DNA of 24,634 nucleotides. Origin: JADCCX01 sp051649305 (lineage in GTDB: Bacteria; Pseudomonadota; Alphaproteobacteria; Rhizobiales; Beijerinckiaceae). The stretch lies in NCBI GenBank assembly GCA_051649305.1, contig JBOFGV010000127.1, positions 1 to 24,634 on the forward strand. Direction: 5' to 3'. The position numbers and the translations under genes are program-made. Each line of letters starts with the position of its first letter. The first letter of the stretch is position 1. This document shows, piece by piece, positions 1 to 6,549 of the stretch. Below the pieces are notes generated by a model that saw only the letters and a list, made by a program, of their open reading frames with translations, was not told where the DNA came from and ran no database searches.

Positions 1-1
1 A

Positions 2-175
2 GCGGCCTACTGGTTCACGGCCTCAACGTCATTCGCCAATCCTGCAGTGACGATTGCCCGCAGTCTGTCAGACACCTTTGCGGGCATCGCGCCGGTCAGT
101 GTGCTGGCGTTTGTTGCGGCGCAGATGGTGGGAGCGTTGGTGGGTCTGGCGCTTTGGGGTTGGCTGTTTGAATAG
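2..175 (+). CDS. Aquaporin (MIP family), C-terminal part
   Basis: Partial gene entering from the left edge; 57 residues and a TAG stop are visible. The protein forms a membrane channel for water, glycerol or other small neutral solutes. The fragment carries the second NPA box as NPAVTIAR, with the Arg four residues after the box that forms the selectivity filter, and then a final hydrophobic helix ending in WLFE. From memory, the wording around the NPA box (STSFANPAVTIARSLSDTF) is close to the aquaporins found in rhizobial arsenic-resistance operons (AqpS type), but the rest of the gene and its neighbours lie outside the window, so an arsenic role is inference. A long inverted repeat begins 19 bases after the stop and may end transcription. 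Confidence 0.85.
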   Translation, partial: AAYWFTASTSFANPAVTIARSLSDTFAGIAPVSVLAFVAAQMVGALVGLALWGWLFE

Positions 176-193
176 AACAGCAAAGAGCACTGA

Positions 194-296
194 TGTCATT
201 CCCGACGCCGCAGGCGGGCGGGAATCCAGAATCTGTTATGCGGCCAAAGATTGTAAAGAACTGGATTCCCGCCCGCCTGCGGCGTCGGGACTGACA
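194..296. repeat. Long inverted repeat, REP-like
   Basis: Arms 194-229 and 261-296 are 36 bases each with a single mismatch; 201-229 and 261-289 are perfectly complementary over 29 bases. The 31-base loop is not self-complementary in any obvious way. The outer bases (GTCATTCCCG) resemble the TGTCATCCCG ends of the repeats at 19009 and 24614. Lying between the aquaporin stop and tRNA-Ser, it could act as a transcription terminator, but there is no T-run. Its length and perfection point to a repeated palindromic element. Confidence 0.8.
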
Positions 297-351
297 GGTT
301 TAGGCATAACTGTCAGATTGAAGCACTCCTCAACATAATCCTGAAGAAAGA

Positions 352-381
352 TTGTGTTGGCTAAAGGCTGTCCTTTACAAA
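352..381 (+). promoter_or_regulatory. Possible tRNA-Ser promoter
   Basis: TTGTGT (352-357), an 18-base spacer and TACAAA (376-381) sit about 30 bases before the tRNA. Both boxes are weak matches to sigma-70 consensus, so this is a suggestion only. The remainder of 297-412 shows no gene. Confidence 0.3.
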
Positions 382-412
382 GCCCGTTCCGCCCTCCATA
401 AGCGCCACCGAC

Positions 413-502
413 GGAGAGATGGCCGAGTGGTTTAAGGCGCACGCCTGGAACGCGTGTGTAGGGGACTCTCTACCGTGGGTTCGAATCCCACTCTCTCCGC
501 CA
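413..502 (+). tRNA. tRNA-Ser (anticodon GGA)
   Basis: A class II tRNA of 90 nt. The seven-base acceptor strands GGAGAGA (413-419) and TCTCTCC (492-498) pair perfectly, followed by discriminator G499 and an encoded CCA (500-502). The anticodon stem CACGC/GCGTG encloses the loop CTGGAAC, giving anticodon GGA, which reads UCC and UCU serine codons. The T-loop GTTCGAATC is present, and the long variable arm expected for tRNA-Ser lies before it. The downstream sequence is A/T-rich and has no clean terminator. The last 15 bases including one base past CCA (489-503) are repeated at 14126-14140, which marks this gene as a probable integration site. Confidence 0.97.
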
Positions 503-503
503 C
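489..503 (+). repeat. Putative attachment-site copy in the tRNA 3' end (left)
   Basis: CACTCTCTCCGCCAC, the T-arm end, acceptor strand, CCA and one following base of tRNA-Ser, is identical to 14126-14140. tRNA 3' ends are the standard target of tyrosine integrases, and integration leaves such a direct repeat. No integrase is visible in the window. Confidence 0.5.
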
Positions 504-627
504 TAAATCTTTTAAATTATTGAAAATAAACGATATTTTTATCATCTTATAAACATAACCAGCAAATTGACTCACAAATGATCGAATGCTGTAAAAATCT
601 ACGCTCAATGCGATGTGAGTGTAGAAG

Positions 628-1113
628 CTAGAGCGGCTGGAACAGCACCAGCTCACCAAGTGGTGACCGAATGAAACCATGCGCCTCATAGAACGCAGCA
701 GCTTTGTTATCGATGGCATGTACAACGACCCCCCTTGCACCAACAATGCTGGCAGCCGCCTGGCACTTGCGAAGGCTTTCAGCAAGCAGCGCTGATCCAA
801 GGCCTTTTCCCTGCCAAGTGCGGTCAATGGCAAGGCGTCCAATGAGCAGCAGCGGGATCTGATCAGGCATCCCCTGCCGAAGCTTGGCGGATGGCAGCTC
901 AGCCCTTTGAGCCATCGCGGTAGCAATGCTGAAATACCCGACTACGCGCTTTGGTGCATCGTCGGGACAGACGACATAGGTGCGGGCAGAAAGACCCTTG
1001 CTTGCAAGCGCCCGACGCTTCAGCCACTCATCAAGGCTTGCATGCTGACCGTTCTCGAACGGCGTGAGATCATGCTCCCCGTTCAGGGGTTCAGGTAGTC
1101 GAAGGGCAGGCAT
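628..1113 (-). CDS. GNAT acetyltransferase toxin (TacT/AtaT-like)
   Basis: A 161-residue GNAT-fold protein. Toxins of this family acetylate the aminoacyl group of charged tRNAs and stop translation. The acetyl-CoA loop QGKGLG is at residues 101-106, preceded by the family-typical LLIGRLAID strand, and the conserved C-terminal Tyr lies in AAAFYEAHGF (about residue 142). The gene follows the DUF1778 antitoxin with only six bases between stop and ATG and has no visible ribosome-binding site, so it is probably translated by coupling. A TTG directly before the ATG (1116) is an alternative start. Both genes are co-oriented with the toxin second, the usual TacA-TacT order. The product assignment is by family resemblance; the tRNA target cannot be told from sequence. 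Confidence 0.88.
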   Translation of the reverse strand: MPALRLPEPLNGEHDLTPFENGQHASLDEWLKRRALASKGLSARTYVVCPDDAPKRVVGYFSIATAMAQRAELPSAKLRQGMPDQIPLLLIGRLAIDRTWQGKGLGSALLAESLRKCQAAASIVGARGVVVHAIDNKAAAFYEAHGFIRSPLGELVLFQPL

Positions 1114-1119
1114 CAAACG

Positions 1120-1398
1120 CTATTGCCAAGGCGCACGGCGGGCCAGCCGCGCTTTGGCCTCTGACGACATCTCAGGCGGATTATCGAGGTGCGCCACAAA
1201 TGCGTCGTAGCGCGTATCATTAAGCAAAAAGAGGCGCTGGTCGAGTAAGGTCTCTTCGGCCTGTTTCCGGGCGCTATCGAGCATGAACTCGGAAAGCTTC
1301 TGCCCCCGCATATCAGCAGCACGCGCGATCATCGCCTTCGTGTCGGCGGAAGCCCTGATCTGAATGACGTCATCTTTCTTGCGCAGGACGGCGGGCAT
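1120..1398 (-). CDS. DUF1778 ribbon-helix-helix antitoxin (TacA-like)
   Basis: A 92-residue protein. The N-terminal half (VIQIRASADTKAMI and the following helices ending FMLDSARKQAEE) is the ribbon-helix-helix DNA-binding fold of DUF1778 antitoxins. The C-terminal tail would wrap around and block the GNAT toxin encoded just downstream. The ATG at 1398 is chosen because GGGAG lies seven bases ahead of it; the ATG at 1404 is only one base from that site. The frame stays open back to 1626, but a good promoter ends near 1416, so the upstream part is not read as this protein. The pair is probably autoregulated through the TTGTCA direct repeats at 1434-1450. Confidence 0.87.
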   Translation of the reverse strand: MPAVLRKKDDVIQIRASADTKAMIARAADMRGQKLSEFMLDSARKQAEETLLDQRLFLLNDTRYDAFVAHLDNPPEMSSEAKARLARRAPWQ

Positions 1399-1422
1399 GG
1401 GCATTCTCCCTTTCGATAAGCG

Positions 1423-1451
1423 ATCATCTTGAATTGTCATTACGTTGTCAA
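1423..1451 (-). promoter_or_regulatory. Promoter and likely operator of the toxin-antitoxin pair
   Basis: On the minus strand a perfect TTGACA -35 box (1446-1451) is followed after exactly 17 bases by GATGAT (1423-1428, four of six bases of the -10 consensus). This would start a very short leader that contains the GGGAG of the antitoxin. Two identical TTGTCA units (plus strand 1434-1439 and 1445-1450) are 11 bp apart, one helical turn, and overlap the -35 and spacer. That is a plausible ribbon-helix-helix operator. The operator role is inference. Confidence 0.6.
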
Positions 1452-1476
1452 TACAAATTGAGTTGAGTAGCTGAAC

Positions 1477-1828
1477 TGGAGACCTCATGCCTGAACGTGA
1501 TTGAATCTTGCTCATCTGCATCGCCAGCGTGAGGCCAAGATTCTCGGCAACACGCTTGTAGTTGACCATCCCATCAACATTCGTAGGCTTGCCGCCTTTC
1601 ATAAGGCGGTCGCTGAGACCAACCATACCGAGATTACAAGGTCGTGGAACTCGTCAAAGGACAGGTCTAACTCGCGAAAATCTTTTTGAGGCAAATTCAC
1701 CATTCTCTTCGCTTTTCTCACAGGGCAAGTGTTGGAGTATTCAGGATAGTTTCAATCTTGACCATGCCTCTAGCCTTCATATTGCAACAGTTACCTTGGC
1801 TGTCGTCCAATTCCATCATGAAGAACAT
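1477..1828 (-). pseudogene. Decayed reading-frame pieces of unknown origin
   Basis: Reading the minus strand, three protein-like pieces follow each other in shifting frames. The first runs from ATG at 1828 to a TGA at 1718-1720 (36 residues, beginning MFFMMELDD and ending PTLAL). The second opens at a GTG overlapping that stop (1721), or at ATG 1703, and ends at 1599-1601, containing ELDLSFDEFHDLV. The third opens at 1626 with MVGLSDRLMKGGKPTNVDG and runs in frame into the antitoxin ORF. Together they read like one gene broken by two frameshifts. I do not recognise the protein, and chance open frames remain possible. Confidence 0.3.
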
Positions 1829-2086
1829 CGCTCAAAAACCAACTTCCAACTACGCTTGCACATGCCTCTTATCTACTTGTAGTCCTTTTTCCGACAGACT
1901 TTCACTCTGAACCCCATTCAAACGCTTCTAAAGTTCAATTCCTGCCTGTAAAAAATTACGACAATTCAAATTTTATCACACGAAAGCACTGTGTATTCAA
2001 CGAGCTCACTTCAAACATAAGCAATAGAATTTTCACAGTTTTGGTGATCACCCACATATCAAAAACCAGAAAATAGACGCCGTTAG
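1829..2086. other. A/T-rich stretch without a recognisable gene
   Basis: Visibly richer in A and T than the rest of the window, with no ORF that resembles a protein and no strong hairpin followed by a T-run. It separates the decayed pieces from the Fic promoter. It could hold a regulatory RNA, but nothing in the sequence demonstrates one. Confidence 0.5.
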
Positions 2087-2130
2087 TTGAAATAAATTCA
2101 TCGACAACCATAACCTTATACCTTATGGTT
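2087..2130 (+). promoter_or_regulatory. Putative promoter and palindromic operator of the fic-merR gene
   Basis: TTGAAA (2087-2092) and CATAAC (2109-2114, 16-base spacer) form a plausible sigma-70 promoter. A perfect 8-base inverted repeat, AACCATAA (2106-2113) and TTATGGTT (2123-2130) with a nine-base centre, covers the -10 region and ends five bases before the ATG. A regulator bound there would block transcription. Since the downstream protein carries its own MerR-type domain, autoregulation is an attractive inference. No Shine-Dalgarno sequence is visible, so the message may be nearly leaderless. Confidence 0.45.
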
Positions 2131-2135
2131 TATCG

Positions 2136-3122
2136 ATGAATCTGAATAAGCTCACAGTTAAAAAACGGCAGCTCGATAGCTTTAGGCCCCTACCCTTCGA
2201 ACTCGTCAAAAACCTAGATGAGTGGTTCAAGGTTGAGCTGACGTACACAAGCAACGCGCTTGAAGGCAATACGCTCACGCGCCGTGAGACGGCTGTTGTG
2301 ATTGAAAAAGGCATTACGATTGGCGGCAAGAGCCTGATTGAGCATATCGAGGCAACGAACCACGCAAAAGCGTTTGATTTCATTCAGTCCCTTGTCAGCA
2401 AACAGCCGAGTGAATTTACCCAGGCTGATCTGCTCACATTGCACGAGACAATCCTCAAAGGGATTGATGATAAAAATGCTGGGCAATACCGCGCTGTTTC
2501 AGTGCGCATCTCTGGTTCAACTGTGATTTTGCCTAATCCAGCTAAAGTGCCTGATCTCATGGATGCGTTTTGTGCGTGGCTACAAAGTGCACAAGATTTG
2601 CACGCGGTTGAGCTGGCGAGTGAAGCGCATTATCGCCTTGTCACTATTCACCCCTTTATCGATGGCAATGGCCGAACTGCAAGGCTGCTCATGAATATGC
2701 TTCTGATGATGCAGGGCTACCCTCCGGCAATCATCAGGAAACGCGATAGGCTGGCTTACATCACTGCTCTTGAACAAGCGCAGATGGGTGGCTCTAAAAC
2801 AGACTATGAGCGCATCATTGAACGTGCTGTTGATCGTTCTCTCGATCTCATGCTGAACGCGATCAAAGGCGAGGTTGTAATAGGTGATCTTGATGATGAG
2901 GGCAAGCTGCTCAAGATCGGGGAACTTGCGAAAGCTGCACAAGAGAGCGTGCCAACGATTCGGCACTGGGTGCAGGCAGGGTTGATTGAGGTCGCTGAAA
3001 CAACTGCCTCAAACTATCAGCTCTTTGCCCCTGACATGATCAAGCGTTGCGAAGAGATCAAACGTCTCAAGCAGCAGCGCTTGACGCTCCCTGAGATCAA
3101 AACCGCGTTTGAGCAACGATAG
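2136..3122 (+). CDS. Fic-domain protein with C-terminal MerR-type DNA-binding domain
   Basis: A 328-residue two-domain protein. Fic enzymes transfer AMP or related groups from nucleotides to hydroxyl side chains of target proteins. The catalytic loop HPFIDGNGRTAR (residues 172-183) is fully canonical. The autoinhibitory motif SNALEGN (S39, E43, G44) lies in the N-terminal region, which places it in class II, where the inhibitory helix is in the same chain. Residues about 258-325 (KIGELAKAAQESVPTIRHWV, then a YQLF wing and a hydrophobic helix ending LPEIKTAF) read as a MerR-like winged helix-turn-helix. A palindrome lies immediately upstream. There is no separate antitoxin gene, as expected for class II. 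The target protein and the DNA site are unknown. The coding sequence looks A/T-richer than the TCA genes, in keeping with transfer. Confidence 0.92.
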   Translation: MNLNKLTVKKRQLDSFRPLPFELVKNLDEWFKVELTYTSNALEGNTLTRRETAVVIEKGITIGGKSLIEHIEATNHAKAFDFIQSLVSKQPSEFTQADLLTLHETILKGIDDKNAGQYRAVSVRISGSTVILPNPAKVPDLMDAFCAWLQSAQDLHAVELASEAHYRLVTIHPFIDGNGRTARLLMNMLLMMQGYPPAIIRKRDRLAYITALEQAQMGGSKTDYERIIERAVDRSLDLMLNAIKGEVVIGDLDDEGKLLKIGELAKAAQESVPTIRHWVQAGLIEVAETTASNYQLFAPDMIKRCEEIKRLKQQRLTLPEIKTAFEQR

Positions 3123-3146
3123 TGTAGATGCAGATTTTCACACTAT
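3119..3146 (+). terminator. Weak hairpin at the fic 3' end
   Basis: ATAGTGT (3119-3125) and ACACTAT (3140-3146) are complementary over seven bases around a 14-base loop, and the stem overlaps the TAG stop. There is no T-run, so termination is only a possibility. The rest of 3147-3280, between two convergent genes, shows nothing else. Confidence 0.3.
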
Positions 3147-3280
3147 AGTCTATTCTGAGACAGTGGCACTTGGGCAAAACTTCGCACAGCTTATTCCCGG
3201 AATTGGCCAAAAGCGGCAATATCTGCAAAGCTCGGTACTCGTTCTAGCCTTCGCAAAGCAGATGCTTCCGGACCGATCTC

Positions 3281-4171
3281 TCAGACCGCAAAGGGCGCGG
3301 AATGTGCGGCGATCGCCCCTGCAGTTGCCAACCAGATATCGCCGCGTTTTGCCGTGATATGCCTAAGTGCACGACGGAGTTCGCGCAGCCTGTAGGGCTG
3401 GCCGACAATGTAAGGGTGCAGTGCGATTCCCATGACCAGCGGCTGGCGTTTCGATTGCTCCAGCATCTCATCAACATTGCCGATGATCATATCAGCGAAC
3501 TGGCTGGCGGAGTCCTTGCGGGCGACAATGGACGGAATGTCATTAAGCTCCTGCGGATAGGGCATCGCCAGGATGCGGTCGCCATTCCGCGTCTTCATCC
3601 AGATCGGCTGATCGTCCATGCACCAATCGAGGCAGTAGGTGTAACCTTCTTCCTGCAAGAGGTCAGGCGTCACCCGGCTTTGCGATATCCATGGGCCAAG
3701 CCAGCCAGCGGGCCCTGCACCCTCATGTGCGGCGATCACCGCGCTTGTTTCGGAGATGAGTCTGCGTTCCTCTGTCTCCGACAGAACGCCCTGACGCTCG
3801 CTGTTCGTGCGGCCGTGGCCGACAATCTCGTCACCACGCTTACGCACCGCCTCCATCACCTCGGGGCAATAGCCATAGATGCTGCTGTTCACGAGCACGG
3901 AGGCTGGCAGCGACAGCTCGTCGAAGAGCTGCAAAAGACGCCAAACGCCGACGCGGTTGCCATAGTCACGCCAGGCGAAGTTGAGCACATCCGGCTGCGG
4001 ACCGCCGGGCGCGAGTTCGGCACCGAGGCCTTCGCCGAAAGCGAAATGCTCAAGATTGAGACCAATGTAGACAGCAAGCCGCTTGCCGTCCGGCCACTCA
4101 TAGTCGGGGCGGTGTGTGATTGCGCTGTAAGTATAGCGGCCATGGGTGGTAAGTTGCGGAGGCTTGATCAT
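3281..4171 (-). CDS. Polysaccharide deacetylase family protein, PuuE-allantoinase-like
   Basis: A 296-residue NodB-fold hydrolase. The N-terminal TYSAITHRPDYEWPDGKRLA and LNLEHF segments and the LHPYIVGQP segment (about residues 251-259) are typical of the PuuE-like branch, not of chitin deacetylases. EIVGHGRTNSE (His119) sits at the position of the NodB HxxxH motif, but the usual Asp-Asp motif is absent (LNLEHF instead). PuuE allantoinase is reported to work without metal, so this does not mean the enzyme is dead. The likely reaction is hydrolysis of a cyclic amide such as allantoin or a hydantoin; the exact substrate cannot be named. It follows the GNAT gene by 21 bases in the same direction, so they are probably co-transcribed. 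The start has no obvious ribosome-binding site. Confidence 0.82.
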   Translation of the reverse strand: MIKPPQLTTHGRYTYSAITHRPDYEWPDGKRLAVYIGLNLEHFAFGEGLGAELAPGGPQPDVLNFAWRDYGNRVGVWRLLQLFDELSLPASVLVNSSIYGYCPEVMEAVRKRGDEIVGHGRTNSERQGVLSETEERRLISETSAVIAAHEGAGPAGWLGPWISQSRVTPDLLQEEGYTYCLDWCMDDQPIWMKTRNGDRILAMPYPQELNDIPSIVARKDSASQFADMIIGNVDEMLEQSKRQPLVMGIALHPYIVGQPYRLRELRRALRHITAKRGDIWLATAGAIAAHSAPFAV

Positions 4172-4192
4172 GGATGTGGCGATGTTCTTTGG

Positions 4193-5041
4193 TCAGCCCA
4201 GTTCAAAGCTGGTGATGCCAAAGATACGGGACAGAGGCAACTGCGGATCAGCTCCCCGGTACATGCGCGCCGTCTCGAATACAGGTGCGAGGCCAAAGCG
4301 CTGGGCCATGGCCACGGCCCCCAGGTTCGGCTCCGGCACATCCAGAATAACGAGACTGTCAGCCGGCAAAGCACCTGTCAGGGCCACGAACAGCCGTTCT
4401 GCTACGGAAGACGCTGCAGCAAAGAGAGGGCCAATCTTGTGTCCGTCCCGGCAGCGGCGGATGACGCCGTAGCCAACGATTTGCCCATCCTCGACGCAGG
4501 CAAGGGCCATGCCCTCACGCGGCTGCAGCCAGAGCCTAAGGAAGGCGCTGCGCTGCGCGGGATAGAATGAACGGTCATAGGCCGTGACAGCGTCGATCAT
4601 ATCAGGCGCGATGCGTCGAATGGACAGATCGGGTCCTGATTGGCTGCTTGGTCGGCCCTGGTAGCGCACATTGCGATGAGCAAATTCGAAGCCGGATTTC
4701 CTGTAGTTGTCCTGCTGTGCCACCACGCCGTCCAACCCGATTGTACGCCCCGCCAGATAAGCCATGCCTGCTTGCCAGACAGCCCAACCGATGCCGCTAC
4801 CACGCATATCCGGGCGGCAGATGTAGAAACCGACGAAGCCAAAGTCATCGCCGCTGCGCACGGCCGAAATGCAGGCCACAGGCTCGCCACCGATGAATGC
4901 TGCGAGGTGTCCGAAGGGATCTGCCGCATGGAAAGGCTCTGCGTCGTGCAGACCGGGGTTCCAGCCTTCCCTTGCCGCCCACTCAATCGGGACGCGCATC
5001 TCGTTCAGCGTCAGAGCGCGTATCGTGATCCCGCTCGCCAT
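4193..5041 (-). CDS. GNAT N-acetyltransferase with YitH-type C-terminal domain
   Basis: A 282-residue protein. Residues about 5-130 are a GNAT domain with the acetyl-CoA loop RGSGIG at 80-85, preceded by GFVGFYICRPDM. The C-terminal part, about 135-280 (from SIRRIAPDMIDAVTAYD to the end), resembles the DUF1248 domain found with GNAT in YitH-like proteins. The substrate is unknown; these enzymes acetylate small amines or amino acids. The ATG at 5041 has GGGAG eight bases upstream. The longer open frame to 5188 adds an Arg-rich N-terminus with no GNAT resemblance and was rejected. The gene leads the PuuE-like deacetylase gene and is divergent from the ABC importer operon, which suggests a shared small nitrogenous substrate (inference). 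Confidence 0.82.
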   Translation of the reverse strand: MASGITIRALTLNEMRVPIEWAAREGWNPGLHDAEPFHAADPFGHLAAFIGGEPVACISAVRSGDDFGFVGFYICRPDMRGSGIGWAVWQAGMAYLAGRTIGLDGVVAQQDNYRKSGFEFAHRNVRYQGRPSSQSGPDLSIRRIAPDMIDAVTAYDRSFYPAQRSAFLRLWLQPREGMALACVEDGQIVGYGVIRRCRDGHKIGPLFAAASSVAERLFVALTGALPADSLVILDVPEPNLGAVAMAQRFGLAPVFETARMYRGADPQLPLSRIFGITSFELG

Positions 5042-5264
5042 TCCATGGTCTCCCTGATCATCCACCGTTGTTTCAATAAGTCGGGTGAAGCGTCGATGTG
5101 TCAACAACCCTCGCAAACGCTTCATCCTGCCTGATTTATAGTCACCGCGCTCATTTCTGCGGCGGGACGGCTGCAGGAGGGGTTCCACCTGCGCTCAACG
5201 CCCCATGGCATGCGACTTGCTAGCTCTAACTGGTTTTTAGCTCTCAGCATGTGTGGAGGCATCA
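5042..5264. promoter_or_regulatory. Divergent intergenic region
   Basis: A 223-base gap between two divergent units, so it must contain promoters for both the GNAT-deacetylase pair and the ABC importer operon. I could not single out convincing -35/-10 pairs. The GGAGG at 5255-5259 is the ribosome-binding site of the binding-protein gene. Confidence 0.5.
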
Positions 5265-6449
5265 ATGGGCATTCGGACAAATGTAACAGGCATTCTTGCG
5301 GCATGTGCTCTCGCCGCATCAGCCATGACGGCGCAAGCCCAGCGAGCCCAGCCTTGCATTGGCGCATCGCTCCCCATGACAGGGCCAACAGCCTGGGCTG
5401 CGGAATCGATCAAGATGGGTGTGGAAACGGCGATCACCGAGATCAATGCCAAGGGCGGCGTGCTTGGCCAGCAACTGCGCTTCATCCAGTATGACGACGC
5501 AGGCCAGCCGCCTCGTGGCGTCGACAATGCGCGACGCATCGCAGAAAGCGACGGCTGCATCGCGATCTTCGGCGGCTGGCATTCAGGTGTCGCGCTGGCC
5601 ATGGTGGAACCCATTCATGAGGCTGAGATTCCCTATATCGCTGTCATTTCGGCAGGCACCAAGATCACCGAGAACGACCGCAAGCCGAACTATATGTTCC
5701 GCGTCTCGATGTTTGACCGCTGGCAGGCGCTGGCGCTCGCCAGGATGTCACAGCGCGTGTCGGCATCCAAGAAGATCGGTGTGCTCTATGAGGACACAGG
5801 CTGGGGTCAGGGCGCTGTGCCTGATCTCAAGGCCAGTGCTGAATCCGAAAAGGTCAGCGTGGTCGGCTACGAGGTCTTCAAATGGGACGACCGTGACATG
5901 ACAGCCCAACTTATCCGGCTGCGTGACGCGGGCGTCGATACGATCATCCTCTATTCGCGTGATCTGGAGGCGAACCAGATCCTGCGCTCCATGGAGCGCA
6001 TCGGCTACAAGGCCAAGATTGTTTCCGCCTGGGGCAACACCGGCACGCTTGGCGAACTCGCGGGACCGCTCGCCAACGGCATGATCGTGTTGCAAACCTT
6101 CTCATGGATGGGCGAGCTGAAACCCCGCCAGAAGACGTTGCTCGACAGCATGATGGCGCGCTACAATCTGAAGACGCCAGAGGATATCCGCCATGGCTCG
6201 GGCGCTGCGAACAGCTATGACGCGACCTACATTCTGGCTGAAGCGATCAAGGGCGCTGGCGGCTACGATCGCAAGAAGGTGCGGGAGGCTCTCTACAACG
6301 TCCGTTACGAGGGCGTTCTGCAGAACTACGCGCCCGCCTTCGCGCCGGACCGGCACAACGCTATCATGCCTGAGAACTACCAGTGGACAGCCTGGCATAA
6401 CGGCAAAATCCTGCCGATTGCTCAGACACCCTATGCACCGTCGAACTGA
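5265..6449 (+). CDS. ABC transporter periplasmic binding protein, LivJ/AmiC family
   Basis: A 394-residue type I periplasmic binding protein that captures the solute for the importer encoded downstream. It has a Sec signal peptide (MGIRTNVTG, a hydrophobic core, cleavage probably after AQA at residue 25). The mature chain starts with the family-typical IGASLPMTGP, followed by GVETAITEINAKGGVLG and IFGGWHSGVALA. The ATG at 5265 is preferred because GGAGG sits five bases before it; a GTG at 5253 would place the signal peptide further inside. Relatives bind branched-chain amino acids, amides or urea. The WHS stretch suggests the urea/amide-binding branch rather than strict Leu/Ile/Val binding, but this is from memory. 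First gene of a four-gene operon. Confidence 0.92.
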   Translation: MGIRTNVTGILAACALAASAMTAQAQRAQPCIGASLPMTGPTAWAAESIKMGVETAITEINAKGGVLGQQLRFIQYDDAGQPPRGVDNARRIAESDGCIAIFGGWHSGVALAMVEPIHEAEIPYIAVISAGTKITENDRKPNYMFRVSMFDRWQALALARMSQRVSASKKIGVLYEDTGWGQGAVPDLKASAESEKVSVVGYEVFKWDDRDMTAQLIRLRDAGVDTIILYSRDLEANQILRSMERIGYKAKIVSAWGNTGTLGELAGPLANGMIVLQTFSWMGELKPRQKTLLDSMMARYNLKTPEDIRHGSGAANSYDATYILAEAIKGAGGYDRKKVREALYNVRYEGVLQNYAPAFAPDRHNAIMPENYQWTAWHNGKILPIAQTPYAPSN

Positions 6450-6463
6450 TTGAACGCCTTGAG

Positions 6464-6486
6464 GCCTGCGCCTGTCTGGTGCGGGC
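6464..6486 (+). terminator. Hairpin between binding protein and permease genes
   Basis: GCCTGCGCC (6464-6472) pairs with GGTGCGGGC (6478-6486) over nine positions, two of them G-U, around a five-base loop. No T-run follows. In binding-protein operons, such a hairpin after the first gene often stabilises or attenuates the message so that more binding protein than membrane components is made; here that is inference. Confidence 0.4.
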
Positions 6487-6493
6487 CCTTGAG

Positions 6494-6521
6494 CAAGTTG
6501 TCTTTGGCAAGTTATCTTTGG
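6494..6521 (+). repeat. 14-base tandem duplication
   Basis: CAAGTTGTCTTTGG (6494-6507) is followed immediately by CAAGTTATCTTTGG (6508-6521), with one difference. It lies between the hairpin and the permease start and looks like a simple slippage duplication. Confidence 0.75.
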
Positions 6522-6549
6522 CTTGCCTGAAGACCAACGTGGGCCAACG

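Noticed and set aside
432..926. A 164-residue open frame on the minus strand
   Set aside because: It runs through the tRNA-Ser gene and overlaps the GNAT toxin in another frame; no protein resemblance.
1399..1626. Longer antitoxin of 168 residues
   Set aside because: A good promoter and ribosome-binding site lie inside this extension, and DUF1778 antitoxins are about 90 residues long.
3302..4570. A 422-residue open frame on the plus strand
   Set aside because: It is antisense to the PuuE-like deacetylase and GNAT genes, which have clear family motifs; the plus-strand product has none.
5253..5264. GTG start for the binding protein
   Set aside because: It would put the ribosome-binding site GGAGG inside the coding sequence; ATG 5265 has ideal spacing and gives a normal signal peptide.
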